This document shows positions 1 through 11,870 of a DNA stretch of 64,000 nucleotides, piece by piece. The stretch is from Limnomonas spitsbergensis (lineage: Eukaryota > Chlorophyta > Chlorophyceae > Chlamydomonadales). The notes under the pieces are model-generated. The model saw only the letters and a list, made by a program, of their open reading frames with translations. It did no database searches and was not told where the DNA came from. The translations under genes were made by a program, and so were the position numbers. Location of the stretch: the NCBI GenBank assembly GCA_037349105.1, contig JAYJMM010000113.1, positions 248,001 to 312,000 on the forward strand, in the 5' to 3' direction. Each line of letters begins with the position of its first letter. Positions within the stretch are counted from its first letter, which is position 1.

Positions 1-2157
1 CTCATCGTACCGCCGGTGGTGGAGACGCTCGTGTACAGCAAAACCAAGACCTCGGTGAGGCGGGACAGGGGAGGCCTGGGGCCTGTGACGGGAGGGAATT
101 GAGATTACGGTATTTTGTGCCAGGGTGTGTTTGTGAGGAGAGATGTGAGCTGAGAGGTGTTAACACATACGCATTCCTGAAGCACTCAGCCTGCAGGACC
201 ATAAACAGATATAGCTTGAGGAGCGTGTTCACAAAAAAACTGAATTACGGTGCGGTGCCTCCGTCAGCCGGCTCTTGAAAGGTTCTTGCTGGACAGCTGT
301 AGGCCCCCCCGTCCCACTCTTTCTCTAAGGGGGTTTCAGCTTCAATTCAGGTGCATCGCGACCTAAAGCCCAGAGGGCATGTCGTGCCCAGCCCTGCAGC
401 TTGGGCCAGCAGCCGTAGACCGGTCCAAATGCAAAAGTTAAAACAAAAGTAAAACAGTTTAAAAAAGTAAATGGATACACAAATACTCCGACGGCTGACC
501 AGCGGCCTGCTCAGAATTACCCTTTGCATAGAAAACTTTACACTTCCCACCACCCAGTCCCTAAATAGTCTTCTCAGGCGCGCAACTAGTGGACTCGATT
601 GTCCGGAACTGGTCCCCGGATGTCCCAGCGTTGGCCGCTCGTCGGCCTGCCAAAGGGCCTGTTGTACGACTACGCACTTGACATCAGTCTGCTCCTCCCT
701 CTCCCCCCGTCTAGATCTCCGGGCTCCATGTTCCTGCCCCCCACAGGAGGGTGGCATGGCTGCACCATGGTCTTGGCTGTGCATAGTAGCTGGAATTGAG
801 CTTGCTCATCCCCTACCTGCCCCATGTGGCCGAGTGTTCAGCCGGGCCCAGCGGGTGTATGCACCGTTCTCAACATCACACTGCCCCCGTCCTGGACCTG
901 CCTCCTCAGGTCCGCAACTGGGTGGATTCGATTGTGAGAGACTGGGCTTTCAACAAGGTCATCCCCTGCCACTTCGCGGCGCCCGTCAGAACCTCGCCTG
1001 CGGAGTTCAAGCGCGCCTTTTCGTTCGTGTACGAGGAGGCGGAGGAGGGCGGGGACTCCTCCACGTCCGGGCGGGAGAGTGGGGCGGCGGCTCCCTCAGG
1101 CACGGCGTCGGTGTTCGCTTCGCTGCTGAGAGCTCTGAGCGGAGGTGGAAAGGCTGGCGGCAAGGTAGGGGCTGTTTAGGGTTATACACTTAAGGCAGGG
1201 TCTGTTAAGGGTTACACGTAGTGGCTCACACCATGTTTAGTGCTAGGGGATGGGGTTAAGTGTCACGCAATGCCACACGTTATGCTTAGTGCTAGGCTGT
1301 AAGGTTTGGGTTTTAGGTTTATGGGGTTACGCACCGCCACTCGTGACACATAGCGCTAGATGTCTCGAGTGACAGTCCAAGGCCCTAATAAGGATGACAT
1401 TATGGTGAGGTACCAGATTGCCGCGGTGTTTATGGAGGCACCAGGTTTTTGAGCATGGGGAGGCTGGTAGTACGGTGAGGTTCTGGGTACCCACATAAAA
1501 AGTATTGCGTGTGTCACCAGGAGCTTGAAATTGAGAAGGCTGGCCTCAAGGTCGATCTCAAGGTCAGCCACATGACGTATTCACGTATCGCAAGAGTAAG
1601 TAGGTTTCAACGTGGTGACTCTCCATTATTCGTGTCAAAATCAAACTACCAATCGAGCGGAACAGTACCGGTATTACCTGAAGTCTTGAACTGGTTTTCA
1701 GCGCCTGCTATCTAGCTTCCTTTTATTCAGCCTGCACATTGTCTTCTTCGTGTGCCTATTCTGGCTTGTACATCCACATCATGCCATTCTGTTGCGTTTG
1801 CCTCATCTCCCTGTAGCTGACAAGGCCGACATCATGTCACTCTTTTGCATGTGCCTCACCCACATGTCACTCCTTCGCATTTACACCATCTACATGCCAC
1901 TCTATTGTATTTGGTGTATCTCCAAGTTACTCTTTTGTTTTTGCCGTATCTCCACGTCTCTCTTTTGCATTTGCCGTATCCCCCTGCCACTATTTTGCAT
2001 TTGCCTCATATCCCTGTCACTCTTTTGCATTTGTCTCATGTCCCTGTAGATGACTAGGCCAGTCGTGTTCCCGGATGCTGACATCAAGGCTCTGAGGACA
2101 CTGAACAAGGCGTTGCTCAGCCTGGGGGTTGTTAAAAGGAACGCGGACTTGAAATAA
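1..2157 (+). CDS. 3' end of an unidentified multi-exon gene (partial)
   Basis: Four exons can be chained without breaking frame: 1-54 (runs in from the left), 910-1164, 1521-1562 and 2050-2157, all joined in phase 0. Donors are gtgagg, gtaggg and gtcagc; acceptors are ctcctcag, tcaccag and cctgtag. The second exon reads as ordinary protein (begins VRNWVDSIVRDWAFNKVIP) and then an acidic and Gly/Ser-rich stretch. The last exon ends KRNADLK followed by TAA at 2155, with a second in-frame TAA right after. The 42-nt third exon could instead stop at 1550. I recognise no domain and assign no function. The intron before the last exon contains a 30-bp tandem repeat running up to the acceptor. Exon boundaries are inferred from splice signals and phase only. 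Confidence 0.5.
1835..2049. repeat. 30-bp intronic tandem repeat, about 7 copies
   Basis: The motif cactcttttgcatttg recurs every 30 bases (near 1838, 1868, 1898, 1928, 1958, 1988 and 2018). The array stops at the presumed splice acceptor at 2049. Because 30 is a multiple of three it creates a repetitive open frame that is not a credible protein. It sits in the pyrimidine-rich end of the intron and may supply a polypyrimidine tract. Confidence 0.8.
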
Positions 2158-2252
2158 TAAATGCCACGCCAAGGACGCCGGGGACAGCTCGACCCACGAC
2201 CTGGAGAAATCTGTCCCTCCTAGTAATTCATTTTTTGACGGATGGCTGACAG

Positions 2253-2292
2253 ATTCATACAGCCCCGGAGGGCGCTTCGGAGCTGTATGAAT
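2253..2292. other. Hairpin, 11-bp arms
   Basis: ATTCATACAGC at 2253-2263 is the exact reverse complement of GCTGTATGAAT at 2282-2292. The bases inside pair further (CCGGAG against CTTCGG with one G-T pair). It lies just downstream of the stop codon of the first gene and about 100 bases before a stronger hairpin. Confidence 0.7.
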
Positions 2293-2397
2293 TGGTGTAG
2301 CTGGAGAGTGTGGAGGGTGTGGAAGAATCCTGTAGAGTGTGGAAGGTGTGGAGGAATTTTGGAGAGTGTGGAGGCTGTTGCGGCTGTGGCATGTGTG

Positions 2398-2463
2398 GGG
2401 ACCTCTCCCATATCTCGCAATTCCCCACATCACTGGGGACTTGCTAGATATGGGAGAGGTCCC
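2398..2463. other. Long near-perfect hairpin
   Basis: An 18-bp perfect stem (2398-2415 with 2446-2463) continues inward through GCAA/TTGC and TCCCC/GGGGA with two mismatches, closing on an 8-base loop at 2427-2434. Total foldback is 66 bases. The flanking sequence is a degenerate GTGTGGAGG repeat. It could be a small-RNA precursor, a 3'-end structure of the upstream gene, or a remnant of a small inverted-repeat element. Confidence 0.7.
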
Positions 2464-4189
2464 TCAACAAGGATGAACCCGCCCATCAGTGTTGGGGAGA
2501 CCATCCTTGTGGGGAGGGGGGGTGCTAGTTACGTAAGCCTGAGTCAAACAACGAGCAACAACAAAACAATTGGGAGCAGAGACTTGATGGATGCCCTGGA
2601 GATTAAAGTCGTGGGCTGAATTGATGAGGAGTGAGGAGGAAAGGGGGGGTGAGGGAGCTACCAATGAAAGAGTGAGTGAGCTGGCGAGGGAAGAGGAGGG
2701 AGCTACTTGGCGAGGAGGAGGGAGCTTCTGGGGGGGGGGGGACAATGACCTTGTTCGTGTTTATATTGCTTTATTTGGAGTCGTGTGAACTGAGGGGGTA
2801 CTTTGATACTGATCCATACTTGCTTGTTCGGATCTCAGTTCTGATTTCAGACAGCCCTAGGGGCGGCGAGGCGCATGGGACCTGCCCTCGCAAAATTGTG
2901 TTGTTTTAGTGTGGACCAAACTGCTGTGGGGGGGCTGTTGGGCGGCCACCAATGGGTGGATTGCGGCAAGCCCTGGACCTATCTGTGGCCGATGATCCAA
3001 GCAACAGGCTTGCTTCACAAGATGCCTGTGGTCACTGGTGGTGATGTACCTGCATTGGAGGGGTATGCAAAATCAAGAATTCCTTGAGCCTCTTTTGTTG
3101 TTTCTCTTGATTTATAATTAGTTGTGTATTTTGTGTCTGTAGAGAACTCTGGATTGAATCTGTCTCTGAATTGAATGTTGCAGTTTCTTGAGATTGCCTC
3201 CCTATCTGGTTTCGAGTCGAGGTTTCGCAGTGGAACTTCTTGCCCGCACAGATGCACGCTGTTGTGTAGAATTCTTGCCTTTCATACGAGCAGAACGTTG
3301 GGCTGGCATTCAGGCATCCAGTCGTGCATCTGAGATCCCAAGTCTACAGATTTCGCAACCCTCCAACCACTTTTACCTGAACTTGGTGGTGGGCATGTCG
3401 ATTGTTGAACAGGAGAGGTCGATGTCAGATAGGCGGCAGGGATCGGGCACCATCTTGAGACCTGGATGATGAATAGCCGGCTATTTGGCTTTTGTCGCTG
3501 TCCTACTTCATCTTATGCTCGCCCCGGTTTGTAAGTGCAGGTTCCAAGCAACAATTGTGATGCTACACTTGGGGGAGCGTTATTCAGTTTTTCACCTGTC
3601 CGGGAGGTGGGTCCCCCAGCCCTGAAAAAGAAAAACTGCACATCATCGAGGAAGGAAGGAGGTCGGGAAAAGACAGAGCCCCATAACACTCAGGCCAACC
3701 ACTAGCCCTCTTACAACTGGACATTTATCAAGTTATAAAATTTAAAACTCCCTGGTGCCTGGGATGTTTGAAAAGCAAGTTCCATGGGTTCCAAATCCCC
3801 TCTTGTTCTTGCGAAGTATCGTAGGGAACGCGATCTTGCTTAATGGCCCCCTTCTTCCCCAAGCCACGCCAACAAGAAACGGCCCGGCGACCTGCTATCC
3901 AGTCGTGCTGCAAGGCATGGCATTCCCTTCAATCTGCAAGCGAAGCAGTAGAGCAGGGTTCAGGATATTATACCTCTGGCCTGTGCTGCCGAGTGAGACA
4001 AAAGCTTGCCCTACAGCACAAATGAAACCTCCTTCAAGCAGATAGCCAGACGGGCTGACGCTCTGAAACAGAGGTTCAATACTATAAAATAAGTAGAAAA
4101 ACGTTTTTCACTTTCACCAGCCACATTGCTGTGCGCATGCAACTTGACGGTGGTTGGAAGCTGGAAAATAGACAAGGATTAAAGCAGCG
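2464..4189. other. Non-coding stretch, no gene recognised
   Basis: No open frame here resembles a protein and no convincing exon chain was found. The region holds purine-rich GGGAGG/GAGGAGG sequence (2630-2740) and a weak 9-bp inverted repeat (CAGTTTTTC at 3585 with GAAAAACTG at 3630). It may be intergenic or intronic. Confidence 0.5.
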
Positions 4190-4381
4190 ATGAGAGCTGC
4201 ACTTGACTCTCACCAGCCAGATATCATGCGCATGTTCCCCGTGAGGGTTGCCGGGGCCCTGAGGGTCCTGCCTCTGGCTGAACTCTGCTGGGACGATGCG
4301 GATGATGCAGCAGCCGGGGACTGCCAGTGGGCTACTGCACTGCTCATCCGCCACCCACACGCCCTCCTCCTACAACAGCGG
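4190..4381 (+). CDS. Possible exon of an unidentified gene
   Basis: An ATG at 4190 opens a frame of about 63 codons with protein-like composition (MRAALDSHQPDIMRMF at the start, LIRHPHALLLQQRGE at the end) before running into a T-rich tract. An acceptor-like aaagcag lies just upstream. No homologue is recognised and no partner exon could be joined. Weak support. Confidence 0.25.
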
Positions 4382-4649
4382 GGCGAGATTTTTTTTGTTT
4401 TTAATCATCGATCCAGCTTCGCTGATTCTTTAGTTGCTCCATGAGACCCAGCCCTAGGCCACATGTGCTTTGAAAATTTATAAACATCACTACATCAGTG
4501 CGGACATCAGTGAACCTGATTCTGAAGATGCTCTGGGACTGAGCCGAGGTGGGGCAAGCTGACAAGCTAAGACATGCTCATAGCAACGTGACGGATACAT
4601 CCTGGACAACCTGGAGGGCAAGTCGTGCAGGCAAGCAGCACCTGGGGGA

Positions 4650-5450
4650 GCCGCAAACAGGGCAACAGCAGCAGCAGCAGTAACAGCAGCAGCAATGGCA
4701 GGACTGCAGAAGCAGCTAGTTCAGCAGTGTGCAAGGCCTTACCTGACCTTCTACATGCTCCACTACCACTCCATCAGCAACAGGAATGGCAGCAGCAGGC
4801 TAGCAGCATCAGCAGTGGGCAAGGCCTTCCCTGTGCTGTAAATGCTCCACTTCCACCCCATCGGCAACAGGAGCTGTAGCAGCAGCAGCAGTGGCAGTGA
4901 CAGTAGCAGCAGCAGCAGCAGTGTGCAAGGCCTTACCTGCTCCTGCAAAGGCTCCACTTCCACTCCATCAACAAGGTCCACCTGAAGCATCAGCAGCAGC
5001 GTCCCAATCAAGCCATGATATTGAACAAGCGATAGTCGCAACCGGATCAACAATTAGAGAAGCAGCAACAACAGCAAGGCCCACCGGAAGCACCTGCGAG
5101 CGACACTATCTCAATGAAGGTCTGCTGTTTTTGTTTTGGCGTTTTTTATTATGAAGTCCCGAGGAGCAACAGATTTGATGCATGAAACTGGTGCCTGCAA
5201 GCTGGTTGTCAAACAGTGTTGTCAAACAAGCAACAGAAGTTGCAAGTTGCAACTGGGCCGGGAACGGGAGCTACAGGAATCAGCAGCAGCAGGGCTGTGG
5301 CATTGACCTGATATTGTTTTACAAGAAGCAACAGTGGCAACAGGACCTGCAACAGCAGGGGACTGATACATCAGGGCAGGAGCAGTAGCAGTAGGAGCAG
5401 CAGTAGCAGCAGCATAAGGAGCAGCAAGGAGTAGAGGCAGCAGCTTGCAG
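4650..5450. repeat. CAG/AGC-rich low-complexity region
   Basis: Imperfect CAG/AGC triplets dominate, mixed with diverged copies of a longer unit (gtgcaaggccttacctg near 4730 and 4925; ctccacttccactccatc near 4840 and 4950). The triplets give poly-Leu or poly-Ser frames on one strand and Gln-rich frames on the other. No complete protein-coding frame is convincing. It could be a Gln-rich exon, but the plus-strand frames are interrupted. Confidence 0.6.
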
Positions 5451-5659
5451 AACCCACCTTCACGACCTTTCCTAATCGCGTGTTGCCTCCGCAACGGTCG
5501 CTGGGTGTGGGTCCTGCGCCGACCGCTGCCATCGTTGATGCAGCATCTTGGAACTCGATGACGTCCCATTCGATAATGGCCTCCAGGAGACCTCCGCTTG
5601 CTCGCGGGTCTGCTCCAGATTCAGCTCGGACGGGGCGGTATCCCCGTGTCCTAAGAATG

Positions 5660-5810
5660 TTCCATCTTGCACTAGGTCCCGCTGTGTGCCCGACTCTAAG
5701 TCCAGCTGTCGATCTTGCACTCAGTCCCCCTCTGGGTCCCACATTTCGCCCTGCTCTGGGTCCTGCTATTGGTCCTGCACTCGGTCCTGCTGTGGGTCCT
5801 GGTCCTTGCG
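5660..5810. repeat. Degenerate ~12-bp repeat (GGTCCTGC-rich)
   Basis: Phrases such as gggtcctgct, ggtcctgcac and agtccagctg recur about every 12 bases. On the minus strand this gives a GP-x-AG-like periodic peptide. The surroundings (5450-6480) show no clear gene; the open frames there are by-products of this repeat and of the CAG tract. Confidence 0.55.
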
Positions 5811-6481
5811 CCTTGCATGGGTGGTTCTGCCATGCAAGCATATGCCGCCTGTATGGCGGCGCCAGTTGGCGTCCTGTAGGAGCCATGGGACTCGGGATGG
5901 CTGATTGTATCATTTGTGCCTCAGTCTCGAGGATACAGATCCCTGTCGCTAGGGCAGCTCCTTCGACTGGCTGACTGCGATGCTTTGCGAGCCGATGTAT
6001 GTGTGTGACACACAACTGAAGACAGTGGCATTCACTTATCAAAGATAAATCGCTATCGAAAGTTTTAGTCAGCCCCCTGAATCTCCGCGTCAGTTGCTCC
6101 CTCGCATATCTCGAGAACGCTCACTGAAGGAGCACAGGAGGGCCTACGCTGGTAAGAAATTCACTGTTACAAAACCCCCACGAATCGATCTCTTGACGAA
6201 CGAGCTTCATGCCAGACACGATGTCACAGCTGCATGAGCTCACTGACGCGCCTTGGCGCTCGCGCTCGGCACCTCATAGTCGTGACGTGGCGGCTTCGGA
6301 TCCATGTATGGATTGGCAAGCAGGTGGCGAGCACCTTCTGCGTGTCCAACGCACACTCCGTAGACCCTCGCATATCCCTCATCTTTGTAAATCACACCGC
6401 CATCAAGCCTCTTGAATTGATTATTCATTGCAAGTGACCTGTTAAGGGCGACTCCACCAGCTCCTCCAGCTCCCTCCTCAG

Positions 6482-6628
6482 TATGCCCCCGCATCACCAC
6501 CCTCTGCTCCGCTACTTCGACCCGTGGGAGCAGCTATCGACAAAAGAGTTTTCCTACGAGAAGAGCGTACCATCTAGTGGAAGCAGCTTCGGATGGGAAT
6601 ACGTCCGGGAGGTGGACTCAATTAGGAG
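6482..6628 (+). CDS. Possible internal exon, unidentified
   Basis: The stretch is bounded by a good acceptor (ccctcctcag ending 6481) and a donor (gtgggc at 6629). The open frame is protein-like (LLRYFDPWEQLSTKEF; later FGWEYVREVDSIRR). No family is recognised and no neighbouring exon could be phased to it. Low confidence. Confidence 0.3.
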
Positions 6629-8547
6629 GTGGGCAGGGGGGGGCGCATGGGGGCAGTGGGGCACCCGCATGAGGGCTGGTGTACATGGGCCCCCTCGCGT
6701 GCACCAGCTAAATTGAGCTACATCCCAGGTATAAATAGCAGGTAGGGATTGGGCCAACAAGCCCTGCTTCTTGTACCACCAGCTGTTGGCTAGTTAAGGT
6801 CAGGTCCTCGTCGGCCCAGTGGTGGCCGTCCAGCATTCACTCAACTGTGATATGGTGTGCACTGAAATAAGCACTGGATTGTTGAATCCCAGAGTCTCAG
6901 GATACCTGAACACGTATGGATGCTACCAGAGCTTGTACATGTGAGTCCGCCTCAGAGCACAAGAACCCTTTGGACCAACCTGCAATTCCAAGACCATGCC
7001 AAATATAGGAATGCCTCCGTCCAGATGGGATTTCACCAAGTAATTCATCTGGTATTTCACCTGGAATTCCACCTGGATTCCCTTGCTTGCGAAGCATGCG
7101 ATTCGAAGCTTCAGGTTCCATGCACCTGCACACAACAGACATAAACAACCGGTCTTGAATTTTTGAAAGAAAGCATCCATGCCTTCAGCTCTTGTCTGCT
7201 CCAATCTGGCTACCTAAAAAAAAAGAGCATGGTGAAGTGGTGAGCCATGTTCCTTGTCTTTGCCCTATTAACCAGCGTTCCTGAGGGTGACACCAATTGG
7301 TTGATCCACCCTTTGAGCAGCACTTACATGCGAAAGTGGTATTTAGTCCATGCTCTCCTTACCCTGTTATGTACCCTCAGGTTTCCAAACCATGTTTTCA
7401 CACCATGAACTGCTGCTAGGTCGACATGCTTGAAACAGTCGCCTGCAAATGAATTTCCAGGTCCAGAGCATATTGAACGGTGAGCCTCGCCATGCATGGA
7501 CACACATGTCATCACCATGCATGGGCACAAATGCCATCATTATGCATGGACACACACGCAGTCACCAATCATCATGCGATGAGCAGTTGAGCACACACAA
7601 TAAGGAAGCCTGAGGTAGCTTTAAAACCTTGGTGGCAGGAAGGCTGAATGTAAGAGGGAAATGTGGGGAGGGGGGGCCCTTTATCTGGGTCTTGTTCCTG
7701 CCTCAGGATGTCATGAAAACACACACGAGAAAGTGCATAAAGCCAGCCAGTTCCCTTAAGCTCCTGCTATGACACCGTGATCAATAAAAATAGAGCTAAC
7801 AGCCGATGCGGCTCCTGCTGCTGCTGCTGCTCTTTTCCCTTCCCTGCTGAAAGCCTTCATCCTGACTGCCTCCACCTGAGGTGTTTGCCTGCACGTGCAG
7901 GTTTGAGAAGTACCTGGGATTGGTGCGACAAATTAGCAACAAGGTGAATCGGTGTCTAGTCATCGATGTGAAGGGCTTGGGTGGTGTACAACATGACAGT
8001 GGCAAAATCCATGTTTTGTAAGTTGTACCTGCAGGTGGCCTCAGATTGCTAAGTAGCAAAATCCATGTTTTGTAATCTGTACCTGCAGGTGGAGCAGGCT
8101 TCCAAGTTGTCGTTCAGCTGGTGAGTGGAAGGCACAAGGGGGTCAGGTGTCGTCACTCACTGTAAATCTCCTGCCAAAGCTCGTGGCCATAGCATTGATC
8201 AGGATCTAGGAATGCTTTCCCAGCAGGACGTGGTATTACCAGGGTATGAGCTCCGGGCATTACAGGGATCCCACGGTATTCAGATTCATCATCATGTTCA
8301 AAATCGAGTTTTAGGATTCCTGCGTTAATTTTTTTTGAATGCACGCAGGCATCCTGACCTGAGTGTTTCTCCTGAACTGCAGCCTCTCTAGTCTTGCTAC
8401 AGCTCCCTGTGGGGATTATTTCAACGTCCTCAGTCTTGTCTCTAGCCTTGCGTTGGCTGTGAGCCTTTCTGGCATCCATGGCCAGCCAAGGCCAGACCCT
8501 CCGTCTCTCGCTTGCGGCTCTGTCCATCGACTCTTGCTCTCTTTCAG
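6629..8547. other. Stretch without a recognised gene; small repeats
   Basis: No exon chain was found. Three 25-bp copies of a CCATGCATGGACACACATG-like unit lie at 7490-7564. A ~54-bp direct duplication (caaaatccatgttttgtaa) lies near 8003 and 8057. Everything else looks like unique non-coding sequence. Confidence 0.5.
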
Positions 8548-9595
8548 GTCTTCGCCCCTCACTGGCAAGCCAGGCAGCTTCTGGAAGCTGACCGGTATCG
8601 GTTGCGAACAAGCCATGGTGAGGAATATTTTGTTTCAGTGCACCTTATGCCGCCTGTGGTGGGGTGCTGGTGCCTGTAGCGGGTGCCCCATGCCGCCTGT
8701 GGCGGAGTGCTGGGGATTAGGAGGTGGAATGGCGAGGTAGCTCTCCACCATCCATCCGCAAAAGTTCCTACCGAGGTCAGACTCAGACAACTGAGATTAT
8801 ATGATGATGTATTCATATTTCAGCAGTTTTTTCAGTTCGCACCGGGGGTTTGCACTGCCTGGCCGTTTGAAAAGAAGGCTTTTGGTTGGATGTCAAGAAC
8901 TGGAAGCCATATTCCTTTGGGGGAAGGGCCGCAGAAGGTTCCAAACAGAGCCTGGCTTGCATGGTCCACCGTTCAGTACTGATTTTCATACACATCTCTG
9001 CCTTCTACTCTTTATGATGCTCTACCCTTGCACACCTTGGTTTTATTATATATGACTAGATGATTACATATGGAGAGTACTGCCGTTACATATGACTACA
9101 TATGGAGACTACTAACGTAACATATGACCACGTATTGAGAGTACTACCGTTACATGTGACCTCATATTGAGAGTACCCCGCCTACTGGTATGTTCGCAGC
9201 TGGCTACCGGCCTGGATGACCTTGGATCTACAGCAGGTGCCCCGGCTTGTTCCGGCAGGTTCTTAAATGAGGCCGCGTTGCATACAGCGTTTCATACATC
9301 GTTCCTTGTTTTCAGGTCGGCGTGGTATCATACCTGAACAAAGAAGCACCCGTGGCACTCACAGGTGCAGCCGCTTTCCAGCTCGTAGAATCAGCGCTGC
9401 CTGACCCCCGTCACCGACGTCCGAGGCGGCGTCGGTGGCCGCAGGATCGACGGTGTCTGATGCGGCGGCTGCTTCCAAAGGGCAGGCCCAGCCCCTGGTC
9501 GAGGCTGTGGCGCTGCTCAGGCGAGCTGCTGGAGTGCACGAGTGGCTGCAAGGCACGCTGCTGCCACGGCTACAAGAGGCACTGCCTGCAAGCAG
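8548..9595 (+). CDS. Two phased exon candidates of an unidentified gene, with an apparent frameshift
   Basis: Exon candidates are 8548-8617 (acceptor ctctttcag, donor gtgagg) and 9316-9595 (acceptor ttttcag, donor gttggt). They join in phase to give ...FWKLTGIGCEQAM then VGVVSYLNKEAPVALTG. That frame breaks near 9402 at a run of five C. One extra base there would connect it to a second good frame, which begins PPSPTSEAASVAAGS and ends LLPRLQEALPAS just before the donor. No family recognised. This is either a pseudogene, a homopolymer sequencing error, or a wrong exon model. Confidence 0.35.
9049..9178. repeat. 32-bp tandem repeat, about 4 copies
   Basis: GAGAGTACTACCGTTACATA-like units begin near 9073, 9105, 9137 and 9169. 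They are AT-richer than their surroundings and lie in a presumed intron or intergenic region. Confidence 0.8.
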
Positions 9596-10555
9596 GTTGG
9601 TTCTCACAATGATCAAGGGGATGGGACAGGGCATCTACATGAATGGGTATCCACTATTCAACTGTGTAGTTTCCGGTAGGTAAGGGGCGTAATTGTCATG
9701 TTACATTTCTCTGGATGAGGTCTTGTGGCAGGGTATCTAGACACATGGCATCATTACTTCATTAGTGACGATCCCTCCAGATACCGGCCACTGATCTGTG
9801 ATCGCGGCCTGGAAGCGTATAATGAGGCCTGTGTATGTGTGTATGTGTGTGCGTTTTATGAAAGTGTTGTGCTTGGTTGCTCATTGTGCTGTGAAGCATT
9901 GTGTGAGGCGTTGTGAGTTATCGCAAAGGGCTGTGAAACATTGCATTGGGTTGCATTGGGTCCTGTTCCGTGGCCCATCATCTTTGTCTCCTGTCGCACT
10001 TCCCATGCATGCTTGCCTCTCATGGTCCACGAATCGCCGCAAGTTTAGCCACTCGTGAACCCTCCACAATCCAAACTGAGCATACAGGCGCGTGTCCCTG
10101 GCATCCCATGGGGAACAAGTGAGATGATTCCTGGCGCTCAATTTGAGTCCATGCGGGACGTCAATTAAACGCCGAAGGAATGGACAGCGCCTCTGACAGA
10201 GCCTCTGACAGAGCCTTTGCTCGAGTATGGCTCCTCATGGCAGGCTGTGAGAGTATGAACGCTCTTGGGACGTAGGCAGGGAGCTATGCGGGAAGAAAGC
10301 TATGCCATGGGCAGCAGTATTTCTTTTGTCGTGACTCAGCTACATGTCAGCTACACTCCCGCCGCTGGCTGGAGACCGCATTCGTGGCCGGCCATGCTGC
10401 TTTGATCATCAGTTGCAGGCCAGACCAGGTTTGTTCCTAATTGGGGCCTTTGGCAGCTGGTGGACGGCCTGCCGAAGTTGAACTCGTAGCCGAATAAAAA
10501 GAAAAGCTGGTGGGCTGGAAGATCCGGAGGGGCTTGAGGTTCTAGGCAACAGTGC
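9596..10555. other. No clear gene; one weak exon candidate
   Basis: A short protein-like frame at 9732-9830 (GYLDTWHHYFISDDPSRYR) follows an acceptor-like gtggcag, but it does not phase with the upstream exon candidate. A run of tgtgtatgtgtgtatgtgtg lies at 9831-9850. Nothing else is recognised. Confidence 0.35.
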
Positions 10556-10826
10556 AGACATGGCGGTGTGCTGCATGGCGGTGTGCTGCATGGCGGTGTG
10601 CTGCATGGCGGTGTGCAGTGTGCTGCATGGCAGTGTGCTGCATGACGGTGTGCTGCATGGTGGTGTGCTGCATGGTGGTGTGCTGCATGGCGGTGTGCGG
10701 TGTGCTGCATGGCGGTGTGCTGCATGGCAGTGTGTGGTGTGCTGCATGGCGGTGTGCTGCATGACAGTGTGCTGCATGACGGTGTGCTGCATGGCGGTGT
10801 GCTGCATGGCGGTGTGCTGCATGGCT
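10556..10826. repeat. 15-bp minisatellite (CATGGCGGTGTGCTG)
   Basis: About 17 copies of a 15-bp unit, a few shortened to ~10 bp (GGTGTG doublets). In-frame periodicity yields repetitive Cys/Met or His/Ala peptides on the two strands. These are repeat artefacts. Confidence 0.9.
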
Positions 10827-11300
10827 TGACTGTCGCCGTGGGTGCCGGCCTGTAGTACTTTTTCCGGCCATTTGCAGGTGCATGCAGCATTTCAACCAGC
10901 GCTTGCCCGTCACCACTCGCGCAAGCCAGTTGAGCTTTTACTGGCCATGCCCAGCTGCTTGCGACTGATATGTCAAGCAGTCTTCGCTTGACTGTCGCAG
11001 TGGGTGCAGGCCCATGGTGCGGTTTCCGGCCCTTTCCAGGTGCATGCAGCATCTCAACCTTGCCCTTCACCACTCGCGCAGGCCTGTCGAGCTCCTCGCG
11101 GCCATGTCCAGCTGCTGGCGGACGATATGCCAAGCAGTCTTTGCCAGACTGTCGCTGTGGGTGCAAGCCCATTGTGCTGTTTCCGGCCCTTTCCAGGTGC
11201 ATGCAGCATCTCAACCAGCACTTGCCCGTCACCCCTCGCGCAGGCCTGTCGAGCTCCTCCCGCCCATGTCCAGCTGCATGCGTCTGCTGTGCTTGGCAGA
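10826..11300. repeat. Three tandem copies of a ~160-bp unit
   Basis: Copies begin near 10826, 10987 and 11145 with cttgactgtcgc/cagactgtcgc followed by gtgggtgc. Each contains ttccggcc, caggtgcatgcagcat, ttgcccgtcacc and ctcgcgcagg. Copies two and three are the closest pair. Confidence 0.85.
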
Positions 11301-11439
11301 GGCCCAGGCGGTCACTGCACGGCGGGCTGAGCAGCGAGCAAGCCGCAGGCTTAGCATCACCAGCGCGCTGCACCTGGGCTGCTGAGCTGTTTGAGGGGGC
11401 TGCCAAGGAACTCAGAGAGAACGCTGGTAAGAGCCATGT

Positions 11440-11870
11440 CACGGATTTCCTCTTGGGAGTCCTCTCAGGGGTTTTTTCTGTTGGGTCTTGTTTCAGGGAT
11501 TTCCTCTTGGGTGTCCTCTCAGGGATTTTCTTTCAGGGGTCCTGTCAGGGATTTTCTTTGGGGGGTCTTGTCAGGGATTTTCTTTTAGCAACTGAGCTGT
11601 GAGAGGTTGCTCGTCAGGGGATCAAGCACTGCCCTTGAGACCCTGCTCAAGACTCTTGTTTCGATAGCGAAGCTGTGTGAGGGTGCAAGGGGATCAAGCA
11701 GCATGTCGATGAGGGCTGGGTGAGGGCTCTTGTTTTGGCAGCTGAGGTGTTTGAAGGTGCTTCTACGGACCTCCAGGAGTACGCCGACGACGATGAGGGC
11801 CTGGTCAGGGCTCTTGTTTTGGCAGCTGAGCTGTGTGAGAGTGTTTTTAGGGGATCCAGGAGCAGGTCGT
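11440..11870. repeat. Two degenerate tandem arrays (~30 bp and ~84 bp)
   Basis: At 11440-11590 the phrase tcagggattttctttnggggtc recurs about every 30 bases. At 11650-11870 the phrase gggctcttgttttggcagctgag recurs about every 84 bases with diverged copies. No gene is recognised here or in 11871-12489. Confidence 0.65.

Noticed and set aside
1750..2049. Plus-strand ORF rich in Leu/Cys/Phe
   Set aside because: It is the 30-bp intronic repeat, in frame by period; it ends at the splice acceptor of the first gene.
5371..6042. 223-codon minus-strand ORF with poly-Leu end
   Set aside because: Produced by CTG/CAG triplets and a 12-bp repeat; no domain or conserved pattern.
6897..7555. Several 60-90-codon ORFs on both strands
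   Set aside because: No splice-consistent chain, no protein-like composition; part is a 25-bp repeat.
10351..11442. 363-codon minus-strand ORF rich in His/Ala/Cys
   Set aside because: Consists of translated 15-bp and ~160-bp tandem repeats.
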